Below the pieces are notes generated by a model. That model had not been told where the DNA came from. It was given only the letters and a program-made list of their open reading frames with translations, and did not search any database. The position numbers and the translations under genes are program-made. Positions 11,605 through 20,400 of a stretch of 21,111 nucleotides of DNA are shown piece after piece (the stretch's first letter is position 1; each line of letters begins with the position of its first letter). The DNA comes from a virus: IMG/VR virus record IMGVR_UViG_3300044527_000208, positions 1-21,111 of that record; one strand, 5' to 3'.

Positions 11605-12086
11605 ACATACTTGAATTGCTGGATGAAGTAGCTGCCGAGACTAAGAAGGAAGATTTGCAAGAGGCTTGGGATCGGTGGCTGTTGAGAAACTACTTGAGCA
11701 ATTCCCACATGGGCAAATTAGCCACCTGGTTTTGTGATGAGCACAACCTGACCTGGGAGCAGTTCAACACGCTCAAGCGAGTTCCAAAATATAAGTTTCA
11801 TACCTTTGCTACGCCTTCAAGGTATCTTGCTGCTTACCTACCTAAGATTTGGGAATGGCTGATGTCTGGCAAGGAAGCTAACGAGATCATTGGCTATCTC
11901 AAACGATTTAAGGTTCGCACGTTGGATAAACCGATTGATCTGAAGAAAACGGTCGCTGAGACCAAGGAGCGTCAGCACGATGTATTGAAAGACAAGCGCA
12001 ATGTGCTTGAGCAAAAATCACGCTTTGGTCAACGGCTTCGTGCTAGCAAAGCCAATTGGCACACCGTTAAAGCTGTGCGCTCATGA
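11601..12086 (+). CDS. Hypothetical 161-residue phage protein
   Basis: Product MNILELLDEVAAETKKEDLQ, AWDRWLLRNYLSNSHMGKLA, LTWEQFNTLKRVPKYKFHTF, ATPSRYLAAYLPKIWEWLMS and a long basic C-terminal part (DLKKTVAETKERQHDVLKDK, SRFGQRLRASKANW). The N-terminal two thirds look like helical globular sequence with many aromatics; the end is basic and could bind nucleic acid. Not recognised. Start ATG 11601 overlaps the previous stop by four bases. Confidence 0.78.
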   Translation: MNILELLDEVAAETKKEDLQEAWDRWLLRNYLSNSHMGKLATWFCDEHNLTWEQFNTLKRVPKYKFHTFATPSRYLAAYLPKIWEWLMSGKEANEIIGYLKRFKVRTLDKPIDLKKTVAETKERQHDVLKDKRNVLEQKSRFGQRLRASKANWHTVKAVRS

Positions 12087-12415
12087 TCAAGATCAATGAA
12101 CTCTTGTACGCACGGATGATCAGGATGCTGATGGATGGCTGCACTGCGTACAACATCTGCGATGAGACAGGCCTGCATGTCGTAACGGTCCAGTCTTATC
12201 TCAGGGCCTTACACAAGGAAGGTGTCATTCACATCATGGGCTGGGTCAAGAACTCCCGCGGTGTGGATACCACGCACATTTACAAGCTTGGTATCGGTGA
12301 GGACAAGCCACGGTCCAAGATGACACGGGCTGAGATTGCTAAACGGTATCGATTCAGACAACGATTACGCGCACGTATGGAGCGTGAGCGCATTGCTTTA
12401 GGGGTAAGACCATGA
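12083..12415 (+). CDS. Winged-helix-like DNA-binding protein
   Basis: The 110-residue product contains a helix-turn-helix: RMLMDGCTAYNICDETGLHV, VTVQSYLRALHKEGVIHI with a wing GWVKNSRGVDTTHIYKLG. A basic tail follows (KMTRAEIAKRYRFRQRLRAR, MERERI). The layout is that of a small winged-helix regulator, common in phage early operons; the basic tail may add DNA contacts. It overlaps both neighbours by four bases. No target is evident. Confidence 0.75.
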   Translation: MIKINELLYARMIRMLMDGCTAYNICDETGLHVVTVQSYLRALHKEGVIHIMGWVKNSRGVDTTHIYKLGIGEDKPRSKMTRAEIAKRYRFRQRLRARMERERIALGVRP

Positions 12416-12858
12416 GTGGTGATCACAATCAGCATCAAAAGGACAAGTCATATCTTGATGACATGGATCGCTATAAACAAGTGCGTGAGCTAGTCAAAGA
12501 CCCATCTTTGAGGGTCACAGAAATTGCATGGAAGACTGGGTACAACAAAGGCCATGTCAGCAGGCTACGCAAGGAAGCCATGCGCCAAGCACTTGAGACA
12601 GAGCAAGAGCCGGTGGCGTGGATGCACACAACTGGAACAGGGCATGTGTACTTCCGCAAAAAGCCACAGGACAAGGTATTCAATCCACAGCCTGTGTTCA
12701 TAGCGCCATCAAAGAAGCCGTGGGTTGGGCTGACGGATGAGGAGATTCAGGACTTGAGTTATTTGTCTCAAAAAATTGATGAAAGTAATGCGGCGTGGTT
12801 TGATCGCTGTGGTTTTGCTAGGGCCATCGAAGCCAAGCTAAAGGAGCGCAATGAATGA
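12412..12858 (+). CDS. Two-domain protein: N-terminal HTH plus common C-terminal phage domain
   Basis: Residues 20-60 (MDRYKQVRELVKDPSLRVTE, IAWKTGYNKGHVSRLRKEA) form an HTH. Residues 65-148 (QEPVAWMHTTGTGHVYFRKK, ... WVGLTDEEIQDLSYLS, CGFARAIEAKLKERN) match a recurrent phage C-terminal module, recalled as PVAWM...TGxVYF...WVGLTDEEI...FARAIEAKLKE. The combination reads as a fusion of a DNA-binding domain to this module. Role unknown. A neighbouring gene (11446) carries a lone copy of the final helix. Confidence 0.72.
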   Translation: MSGDHNQHQKDKSYLDDMDRYKQVRELVKDPSLRVTEIAWKTGYNKGHVSRLRKEAMRQALETEQEPVAWMHTTGTGHVYFRKKPQDKVFNPQPVFIAPSKKPWVGLTDEEIQDLSYLSQKIDESNAAWFDRCGFARAIEAKLKERNE

Positions 12859-13171
12859 CGCGCTGCGCTATCGAATGCTCAGACAATTGGTTGACTACCC
12901 TGATCAAATGGATGCTGACCTAGATGAGCTTATACGAGAAGCAATTGAAAATTATCGAGCGACTACACAACCAGGCGCAAAACCAAATGAAGACAGATCC
13001 TGCCTTGGCCGATCAATACTTGCACGATCTGGCCTGGAATGTTCTGGAATTGAGAAAGAGACTGCACGATGCAATGCCCATATTGTCGAAACGAGTCAGG
13101 ACGGTCCTACAAGACAACCGTCCTTGACACCAGGTCCTACTGGGAACCAAACAAGTTTAGATTTTATTTAG
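12851..13171 (+). CDS. Hypothetical protein, plausible N-terminus, atypical C-terminus
   Basis: ATG 12851 has AGGAG seven bases upstream. The first 35 residues (MNDALRYRMLRQLVDYPDQM, DADLDELIREAIENYRA) look like real coding sequence. From about residue 38 on, the sequence is rich in S, T, P, G, R (GLECSGIEKETARCNAHIVE, PTRQPSLTPGPTGN) and looks like an out-of-frame shadow of the ORF at 12924, which is wholly nested in it. The stop may once have been near residue 38 and been lost. So the N-terminal part is likely real; the tail is doubtful. Confidence 0.5.
   Translation: MNDALRYRMLRQLVDYPDQMDADLDELIREAIENYRATTQPGAKPNEDRSCLGRSILARSGLECSGIEKETARCNAHIVETSQDGPTRQPSLTPGPTGNQTSLDFI
12924..13127 (+). 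CDS. Hypothetical helical phage protein nested in another ORF
   Basis: Product MSLYEKQLKIIERLHNQAQN, QMKTDPALADQYLHDLAWNV, LELRKRLHDAMPIL: a convincing amphipathic helical protein of 67 residues. It lies entirely within the 12851 ORF in another frame, with a weak Shine-Dalgarno. The next gene starts within it at 13069. I think this frame is the coding one between about 12960 and 13070. Confidence 0.6.
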   Translation: MSLYEKQLKIIERLHNQAQNQMKTDPALADQYLHDLAWNVLELRKRLHDAMPILSKRVRTVLQDNRP

Positions 13172-13281
13172 AACGAAGACGCGAATGCAAAAAGTGCCAA
13201 ACCAGATTTCTAACGAGAGAGTTCTCACCATCGGTTCGACCACCCTCACTCTCCGCGAGTGGGCCAAACGAGGAAAGCTAA
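13069..13281 (+). CDS. NrdR-like zinc-ribbon protein, C-terminus of doubtful frame
   Basis: Product starts MQCPYCRNESGRSYKTTVLD, TRSYWEPNKFRF, LERRRECKKCQTRFLTRE. CPYC and CKKC make a zinc ribbon; the KTTVLDTR and RRRECxxCxxRFLTRE pattern is that of the NrdR N-terminus and of phage relatives. No NrdR ATP-cone follows. The last 20 residues (FSPSVRPPSLSASGPNEES) look like a frame shadow of the next gene. Possibly a small zinc regulator on its own, or the front of a longer gene that lost its frame near 13190-13230. Confidence 0.7.
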   Translation: MQCPYCRNESGRSYKTTVLDTRSYWEPNKFRFYLERRRECKKCQTRFLTREFSPSVRPPSLSASGPNEES

Positions 13282-13481
13282 GTTACTACACCCTGAAGTG
13301 GCGTGTGAATCAAGGATGGCCACCAGAGCGTTTATTTGAGCGTAGGAACGCCGTAAAGGACGGCATGAAGGTTTGCTCTAAGTGCCAGGACACAAAGCCC
13401 GTAGAGGGCTTTTATGAGCGTTCCAGGGGTGGTTGGCTGGCAGAGTGCAAAGTTTGCTTCAAGGCTCGGTATAAACGCTAG
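13185..13481 (+). CDS. HTH plus zinc-ribbon protein, last rightward gene
   Basis: The product contains ERVLTIGSTTLTLREWAKRG, KLSYYTLKWRVNQGWPPERL, a phage/plasmid HTH module of the type LxxWAxxxGxxYxTLxxRxxxGWPPE. A second zinc ribbon follows (VCSKCQDTKPVEGFYERSRG, ECKVCFKARYKR), seen in front of HNH nucleases and other DNA-binding proteins. ATG 13185 lies within the preceding zinc-ribbon gene (97-nt overlap), with only a weak Shine-Dalgarno. Residues 1-11 overlie the upstream gene's second cysteine pair. The stop TAG shares the CTAG at 13478-13481 with the opposing gene. Confidence 0.72.
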   Translation: MQKVPNQISNERVLTIGSTTLTLREWAKRGKLSYYTLKWRVNQGWPPERLFERRNAVKDGMKVCSKCQDTKPVEGFYERSRGGWLAECKVCFKARYKR

Positions 13482-14815
13482 CCACCATACCGCGAACGAT
13501 AGATAAGTGGCAGGGGCATATTGCTTTCGCGCTTGCCACGCATCTTGTCATAGAGATACATCGCAAGTGGTGATGCTGTCGCAGCAGCCGTGCCTACCAG
13601 TCTTGCAGGGCCAAATGGCGTCATGGCAGCAGCACCGCCCACCGTACCTAGGGCTGAAATGCCTGCGCCAACCATGTCATCTTCACCGACGCGGCGCTCG
13701 GTTTCCATCAAACCCTCGGCTACACCAATGCCACCAATAGCGCCTGGCAAGCGAGGCATGGCTGCCATGCGTGCAGAGCCGCGCTGAAAAGCACTTGGAC
13801 CTTTGACTTGCGGGATGGGCTGAGTGCGAGCGCCTCGAGGGCCAGCGCCTTCTTGTGATGGCAGGAATAACCCGGCACGGTTTGGTTGCTGGCGCATTTC
13901 TGGTGCCATAGCTCTGATCTTATTTTCAGCTTGAATGGCTGCCTCTTTCATTTGATGCGCCTCACTCATGCTTCGCGCTTTTTGAGCCACATCTTCGTAA
14001 GCGCCTGCGCCAGGAACATCTTGTGCTCTGATCCAATTTTGCGTCATTCGACCGCCAGCAGGCGGCCCTTGAATCGGACCTTGCGCAGGCGGCAAAGCAC
14101 CACCCGGTGAAGTGATGACGGGACTTGTTCCAGGCGCAGCAGTTGGAGCCACCGAAGGTGCTGCAGTAGGCAGCGCTCCAGCTTGAGGCTTACCGGCCAT
14201 CATGCCAGCAACTTTTGTTCCTAGGACGGCACCAGCAACGTCGGCTGATAGCTGGCCAACATCAGACTCGGCGCCCATTTCCATCAATTTCTGGCCCATA
14301 TCAGCAAACGTAACGCGCTGTCGTGGCTGCTCGGGAATCGGTGTTAATTCACCCTTGGCCTCCGTAATTTCAGGAGGCTCACGTTCTGGCTGTGGCTCAA
14401 ACACGCCAAGTGATGCAATCGACTTTACATAGTTGCGCGTACTTTCTGGCAACTGGCTTTTCTTGGGGCTGGTAAAAAACGGATGATCATGGCCTGCGTT
14501 ATACCCGGCCACTGCCATCAAAGGATCACCAAAGCGATCAATGCCCTGCCGAAGATAAGTCACACCCGCAAGGATGTTGGTATCGGGCTGTTTAAGTTCT
14601 TCTTCCTTAAAGCCCAGCATCCTGCCCGTAGAAGGGCGCACTTGCATGATGCCAATTTCACCAACACCACCAACCTTGGACTGATCAAGGCCGCTTTCTT
14701 GCAACGCTACTGCCAGCGCTAATGCTGGATCAACACCCTGACTTTTAGCAATTTCAACAATTTTCCGTGCAACAGGAAGTCTATCTTCAGGAATGCGCTG
14801 CAATAGTTGTTCCAT
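13478..14815 (-). CDS. Virion-associated lytic transglycosylase
   Basis: The 445-residue product has an N-terminal SLT domain (about 15-145): ALAVALQESGLDQSKVGGVG with the catalytic Glu of ES, GEIGIMQVRPSTGRMLG, ILAGVTYLRQGIDRFGD and MAVAGYNAG. It degrades peptidoglycan by cleaving between MurNAc and GlcNAc. A Pro/Ala/Gly-rich linker (about 205-265) is followed by a region with low-complexity Arg/Gln/Pro stretches and a hydrophobic, glycine-rich C-terminal segment (about 390-425: AGISALGTVGGAAAMTPFG). This suggests insertion into or passage across the host membrane. It fits an internal virion or ejection protein that opens the cell wall for DNA entry, rather than a lysis enzyme. It is the last gene of the late leftward group. 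Confidence 0.86.
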   Translation of the reverse strand: MEQLLQRIPEDRLPVARKIVEIAKSQGVDPALALAVALQESGLDQSKVGGVGEIGIMQVRPSTGRMLGFKEEELKQPDTNILAGVTYLRQGIDRFGDPLMAVAGYNAGHDHPFFTSPKKSQLPESTRNYVKSIASLGVFEPQPEREPPEITEAKGELTPIPEQPRQRVTFADMGQKLMEMGAESDVGQLSADVAGAVLGTKVAGMMAGKPQAGALPTAAPSVAPTAAPGTSPVITSPGGALPPAQGPIQGPPAGGRMTQNWIRAQDVPGAGAYEDVAQKARSMSEAHQMKEAAIQAENKIRAMAPEMRQQPNRAGLFLPSQEGAGPRGARTQPIPQVKGPSAFQRGSARMAAMPRLPGAIGGIGVAEGLMETERRVGEDDMVGAGISALGTVGGAAAMTPFGPARLVGTAAATASPLAMYLYDKMRGKRESNMPLPLIYRSRYGG

Positions 14816-14817
14816 GA

Positions 14818-16437
14818 TTAACGCCCCAAAATATCTCTGCGCAAGGCTTCACGAGCCTCACTATAAGGCTGCTGGCTTGTGGGCCTTGTGCCAGGCACTT
14901 GCGGATTAGCGCCTGATGTCATGCCTTGATACAAGCCACGCAGCTTTGCGTCGTACTCTTTGACCATTTCATCGTATTGCGGCGAACGCTTAAACTGCTC
15001 AAAGGTCTTATTGCTATCAAGCAAAGCGTTGCGGATCTTTTCTTCAAAATTGGCACGTTCAATCATGTGCTGGGCCTTAGCCTGAACAACCCGAGGCCGA
15101 TCGCGCACAGTCGGACCCATGCTGCTGAAGATCAACTGTTCAAAGTTAGAGATTGAACCCTGGCCTTGAGCCATTGATCTAAAGCCAAATGAGATCTCGG
15201 CAAATCGTGAAGTAAGCAACGATAAATTATCAAGCACTTGCTGCACGCGCTCGTCATACTGCTGCTTTGATTCGCCAGGATTTTTGGGTAGCGTAATCCG
15301 ATTAGCTGTCATCACATCGCGGATCTGCGGCACAGAAACTGAATACCCGCGGCCAAGGCTAATACCCTCTTCAATCAGCTTGCCCACTGCTGGTAAAACG
15401 CCAGGCCTTTCAAGCACAGCGAGCACTTGATCCATACCGGGTGCTTTAACTAATTCAACAACAGACTCGGCTGCCTGCCTGCGTTGTAGTGCTGTATCAC
15501 CCTTTTCAAGGGCTGCCTGACGCGCTTTTTCATCAGCTTCAGCACGCGCTCTTATGGTGGCTGATTCACGCTCACGCTCAAGGGCTGATTGTGTTGTAGT
15601 CTTGCGGCCAGCAGGTGATGGTGCGGCAGGTTCTTCGCCAGGCTCTCTTGGTTGTGCAGGTGCGCCAGGCTGCTTAATTTGACTTGGTTCAGTACCACCA
15701 GAGAATTGACGGTCCCAGTCATCACGCCAGCCCTCTGCCGCTGCCCTGGCCCTACTTCGAGTGGCAACTGAATACTCATTGGGGGTCATTAAAAACTTGC
15801 CCAATCCTGGAAGTTCAAACTCAGATTGAGTCTGACCCGGTATATTTTCTGGGTTGACATACTGGCCTGTACGCTTGTCAAAAACAGTGCCATTCATAGC
15901 GATCAAGTAACGATCTTGATCAAACTTGACCATGTCTTCAACAATCTTGCCGTACTCTGGTTTGATACGTTTTAATTGCGCTATGGATTGCGCTGTGATG
16001 TTAGAAAATCCTGCTGGCGCAGTAGCTGTACCACTATCTTGAACTGCAGCTTCTTGGCCTGCTTTAGGAGAGCCGCCAAGTAGACGGTTAAATTCCTTCA
16101 TGGCAGCAGCTTCTTGATAGCCAGCAACTTCTTTTGCGGCCATTTCAGCCTTTATCTGAGCTATATCAATATTGCGCTTGCGCTCAGCCTCATCAGCCGT
16201 GCCGTAAGCCTCCATGACATTGCCAAGGCTTTCACCGAAACGCCCTGATTTGGTTGGCTGCAGGAACGCTCTAGCCATCGCTAAGTTACGCGGATCAATG
16301 AACTCATTTCGAGCTTGCAAGGCATCGAGCATGGCCTGCTGCGCAGCAATATATTTTTGCCGCGATGCTGCAAGTTCTGGATCTTCGCCGGGAATTGCTA
16401 CTGGCGAGACCGTCGCTAATGGAGATTGTTTAGCCAC
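14818..16437 (-). CDS. Large virion-associated protein, probable internal/ejection protein
   Basis: The 539-residue product starts at GTG 16437 after GGAGGG (well spaced). The N-terminal 150 residues are helical (RQKYIAAQQAMLDALQARNE, NIDIAQIKAEMAAKEVAGYQ). The middle has a beta-looking stretch (RYLIAMNGTVFDKRTGQYVN), then a Pro/Glu/Ser linker (about 255-290). The C-terminal half is long helical (LERERESATIRARAEADEKA, ... FGFRSMAQGQGSISNFEQLI). The shape is like internal virion proteins of podovirus-type phages, which pass the membrane before the genome. It sits between the lytic transglycosylase and another virion protein and is reported as such by context. No enzymatic motif. Confidence 0.7.
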   Translation of the reverse strand: MAKQSPLATVSPVAIPGEDPELAASRQKYIAAQQAMLDALQARNEFIDPRNLAMARAFLQPTKSGRFGESLGNVMEAYGTADEAERKRNIDIAQIKAEMAAKEVAGYQEAAAMKEFNRLLGGSPKAGQEAAVQDSGTATAPAGFSNITAQSIAQLKRIKPEYGKIVEDMVKFDQDRYLIAMNGTVFDKRTGQYVNPENIPGQTQSEFELPGLGKFLMTPNEYSVATRSRARAAAEGWRDDWDRQFSGGTEPSQIKQPGAPAQPREPGEEPAAPSPAGRKTTTQSALERERESATIRARAEADEKARQAALEKGDTALQRRQAAESVVELVKAPGMDQVLAVLERPGVLPAVGKLIEEGISLGRGYSVSVPQIRDVMTANRITLPKNPGESKQQYDERVQQVLDNLSLLTSRFAEISFGFRSMAQGQGSISNFEQLIFSSMGPTVRDRPRVVQAKAQHMIERANFEEKIRNALLDSNKTFEQFKRSPQYDEMVKEYDAKLRGLYQGMTSGANPQVPGTRPTSQQPYSEAREALRRDILGR

Positions 16438-16439
16438 AA

Positions 16440-17486
16440 TTACCCTCCAAAATCTGCATAGTCTGACAACTCATCAATAGCTGCCTGCTCTTCTGCGCTA
16501 AGTCTTCCAGACCCTGACAAAAGTTTGTTTAATGTAGCGCCAAGCGTTTGAGATTTATTGCCGCCCTCTCCAGTTTTAATTCCTGATAGGAAGGATGTCA
16601 GTGATCCAATTTTGTCTATCGTGCTTGGACCATAACCAGCGCCTTGTAGCGGACCCTTGTACGTGTCAGTGGATGACAATGGGAACTGGTAATTTCTAAG
16701 CAATGCAGCAACATTGGCAGCCCTTGTTAAAGGCGCCTCAATCTTAGATTGCTCATATTCAAGCTGTTGTGTACCAAGATCTGACAGGGTGCCTAAAGCG
16801 CTTTTTGCAGCTTGTTGCTCTTGAGATCCCAGGCCTGTCAATGCCGTGGTGGCACCTGTCTGCCCGGTTTGCTCTCTGAGGGCAGCATCCAGTGCAGTCT
16901 CAAAGCCTTTAGACCTAGCTTCAGTTTGTTGTGCTTGAAGCTTGGAGGCAATGTCTGCAAGGGCTTGGCCACCGATGTTACCCACCCTGCTGCCACCAAA
17001 CTGGCCACCACTAATTCCTAATGCTTTTAAGCCTGGCAGTACACTGCGCTGCAAGTTGATGTCAGATTGCTTTTGCATCTCATCAATGACTTGCTGCTGG
17101 TATGGGTTGTAAAACTTTGCAATATCTGCGGAGGACACATCCATGGCAGACTGGCCAGCCGTCAATGCTTGATCCAGTGGCGTTTGATACCGAGCCAAGT
17201 CACTGAGGGCTGGCAACTGACCTGCCGCATAAGGCTTACCCGTTGCTGGGTCAATGCCGGATGTTAAGTTGGTCAGATAATCTGGCCTGCTGGCAATCAG
17301 ATCTTTGCCCTGAAAAGCCGTCATGGTTGGCTTTCCTGAAGCATCAACGCCAGTTGTGCCTAGTTGACTTTGACCTACTTGAGCAAGATTGGTCAGATAG
17401 TCAGTAAGATACTGAGGTGCTGACTGCTGCTTGGTTGTCGTTGTCGTAATGTCTGGCGGTGCAGAGCCTTCAAATAATCCGGCCAT
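16440..17486 (-). CDS. Virion structural protein with NPYQQQVIDEM...LPGLKALG module
   Basis: The 348-residue product has a low-complexity start (DITTTTTKQQSAPQYLTDYL). A central region FYNPYQQQVIDEMQKQSDIN, LQRSVLPGLKALGISGGQFG, SRVGNIGGQALADIASKLQA is helical and glycine-rich. This pattern (NPYxQxVxDEMxRxxxxNLQRxxLPxLKAxxxxxGxxGSxR) recurs, from memory, in virion proteins of marine and freshwater podovirus-like phages near the internal proteins. It probably serves in the tail/ejection apparatus. Adjacent to the giant repeat protein by two bases. Confidence 0.7.
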   Translation of the reverse strand: MAGLFEGSAPPDITTTTTKQQSAPQYLTDYLTNLAQVGQSQLGTTGVDASGKPTMTAFQGKDLIASRPDYLTNLTSGIDPATGKPYAAGQLPALSDLARYQTPLDQALTAGQSAMDVSSADIAKFYNPYQQQVIDEMQKQSDINLQRSVLPGLKALGISGGQFGGSRVGNIGGQALADIASKLQAQQTEARSKGFETALDAALREQTGQTGATTALTGLGSQEQQAAKSALGTLSDLGTQQLEYEQSKIEAPLTRAANVAALLRNYQFPLSSTDTYKGPLQGAGYGPSTIDKIGSLTSFLSGIKTGEGGNKSQTLGATLNKLLSGSGRLSAEEQAAIDELSDYADFGG

Positions 17487-17488
17487 GA

Positions 17489-20400
17489 TTATTTACCCTT
17501 CTTGATATAGTCCAGCGGTGACTTATGCGCTGGCGGTGGTAAGTCTTTGACTTTCGTGGATCTGGCTCGTGCTCGGATCTCGTGCATCATCTTGTAGAGT
17601 TTATCTGTTCCTGCCTTGGTTGAGCCATTACCAAGTGCAGAAACCACATCGGCAGGGAATACAAACTCACCATCAGCAAGCCATGCCGGGATGTCATCCG
17701 ATTGACCATCACCATCGCCAGCAACGTGTTTGCCGTCTTTGAAGTCTTCACGGCCACCGGGCAATACACCACCACGATTCATGAATTGCAAGTTCATGGC
17801 ACCGCCCTTGGCTCGAAGTGGCTCTACATAACCACCTTCAGCGTACAGGGCCTCTTCCATTTCAGGCTTCTTAGGCTCTCGAAGCCCTAAGATGTCATCA
17901 ATGGATGTTTCCTGGCCATACGTAAAAGTCGGCGCTTGCTGGGGTTGGATGCCTAAGCGCTGCGACATCACAGCAGCCAACATAGGATCAATTTGATTCA
18001 TTTGCTCTACCCTTTCCATCAAGGCTTCCAATGGATTTTTTATCCTAGTATCACCAGAAGATTTCAATACGCCCAAGTCATAGTCCGATGAGGCCATAGG
18101 CATTGAAAGTCCAGAGGCTGCAGCACTTGGCAACTTAAATGATGCTTTAGGCGCCGCTGCCTTTGGTGCCGTTGTCTTAGTAGCTTGCGCAGCTTGTACA
18201 GGAACCACTGCAGCAATTGGATCAAGCTTTGGCTTAACTGGCGCAACGTCTGCCGTCAGTGTTTCAGTGGTCTCAGGACCATCGCCAGACTTGGTCGTGA
18301 CCGTGACCGTATTATCCGCGTTCCAGGTTGTGGTCACGATCTGATCACGATCGGGATTGCTGACAATCTGCGTAACCACGCCCGTATCAACATCAGACTT
18401 AATTTCCGTTGTACTGCCTGTAGTATCTGTCGTAATGGACGTTACAGAGCCAGCATCAGACGTAATTTCAGTCTTGACGCCCGTGCTTTCATCAACAGTC
18501 ACGCTTGTTGTGACGCCCGAGTTATTCGTAGTTACGGTGGTTGTGGTATCGCCTTGAATCGTGACTTGCTTGGTCTCACCAGTTGTCGTATCAGTGGTCG
18601 TGGTGGTCACAGTCTGCGAGCCAGCATCCATCGTGACTTGCGTATTGCTTGTGCCATCCGATGCGAGCACTGTGGTGACATCACCACTTGAACCTGATTC
18701 AATCGCCAAGTTGCTATTGCTATTTGTAAGCGTCTGAATCACGGTATTAGCATCAGCGCCACTCACAATCGCTGTGGCCACCGATGATGCTGTGGCATCA
18801 GCCAGGCTTGCGCCATTGTTCACAGCACTGTTGACAACATTGCTCACAACAGTGCTGGCATCACCGCCATTGGTAATGGCCGTGCTGGTTGCAGCAATCA
18901 GCGTTTGACTCGTATCAGCACCAGCAGCAAGGCTTGCATCCACAGCAGATCCAACGGCTTGTGCTACATCACCACCTGCATTTGCTACTGCTGTCAGGGT
19001 TGAGTCTATTGCTGATGTGGAATCAGTGCCTGCATCAACAGCAGCCTTGACGGCACTATTAATAACTGCTGAAGTATCAGCACCATTAGTTATAGCTGTA
19101 GTGACAGCATTGTCAATAACTGCGCTTGTGTCCGCGTTGTTATTTGCGGCTGTGTTAATAACAGTGCTTACAACTTGCGAAACGTCAGCATTGTTGTTTA
19201 GTGCAGCCGTGATAACACTTGTAACTACTGAGGCGGTGTCAATACCGTTGTCAAGCGATGTCTTTATAACGCTGTCAACAACTGCTGAAACGTCAGCATT
19301 GTTATTCAAAGCTGCCGTAACGGTGTTTGTGATGGCGCTTGATGTGTCTACATTGTTAGTAACGGCTGCTGTGGTTGCGCTGTTGACAACTACTGAAGCA
19401 TCAGCGCCAGCGTCAAGAGCGCCCTTCACTGTGCTGTTAACAGCAGTCGTGGTATCGACGTTGTTGTTCAGGGCTGATGTCAGCGTATTGGTTACCGCGG
19501 TATTGGTATCAGTGCCTGCCGTGATTGCAGCGTTGCTTGCCGTTGAGAGCACGGTGTTTGCATCGCCGCCATTGGTGAGTGCTGCGTTGACGGCTGCTGA
19601 TGTATCACCTGTCGTGGCCACAGCACTTGATACAGCGGCTGCTGTGGCGTCGTTATTGCCTTGTGATGCAATACCTCCAACCACTTGCGTAACAGCGTCT
19701 GTAGAGCCTCCAGAGGCTGCTAGCGCGGCATTCACAGCGTTTGACGTTGTGGCGGTTACATTGCTGCCACTTGTGATTGCAGCGTTAATAACAGCCGTTG
19801 TGGCATTAGCAACTTGCGCTGTATCACCACTTGCGCTGACTGATGTAATGATGCTTGCTGCGGCATCTGCCACATTGCCACCGTTTGCGGTAACAGCTTT
19901 GAGGGTTGTATCAACAGCATCAGTTACGCTGGCACCACCACTTACAGCGCCTGTAACGATGCTTCCAGCATTGGCATTTAAGTCTGTGCCATTGGATGCA
20001 AGGCTTGACACCACATTGTTGATCACGGCTGTGGTATCGCCTGTGTTAGCAACAGCAGCAGACGTTAAGTTAGTAACACCTTGAGAGAGATCTACGCCAT
20101 TATTAATGACCGCCTTGACCGTTGAGTCAATCGTGCCACTAAGATCAGCCGTGATGTTATTGCTCACCACGCTATTAATCGAAGTCGTTAAGTCAGCGCC
20201 TGAACTCAAGTCTGCTGTCAGTGCGTTGGAAACATTCACACTTGTGTCAGTAGGCTTGATGATGTCAATTTTCAGATCAGTGGCACCTGCTGGCTCGCTG
20301 ATGCTGACCTTAGTTCCATCTGCATACGTACCAATCATCGTGTCACCGTTGATGGTGACGTTGGTCAAATTGCCAGCACCTTGCAGCGTTGCTTCAGTAG

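Noticed and set aside
13478-14815. Endolysin
   Set aside because: The SLT domain could suggest lysis, but the 445-residue length, linker, hydrophobic C-terminus and virion-gene neighbours fit an ejection-associated enzyme; no holin is next to it.
19017-20084. 355-residue plus-strand ORF, strongly hydrophobic (Val/Ala/Leu/Thr)
   Set aside because: It is the complement of the repeat array. The repeats' codon use leaves few stops in this antisense frame. It has no independent ribosome site and its composition is explained by the sense repeats.
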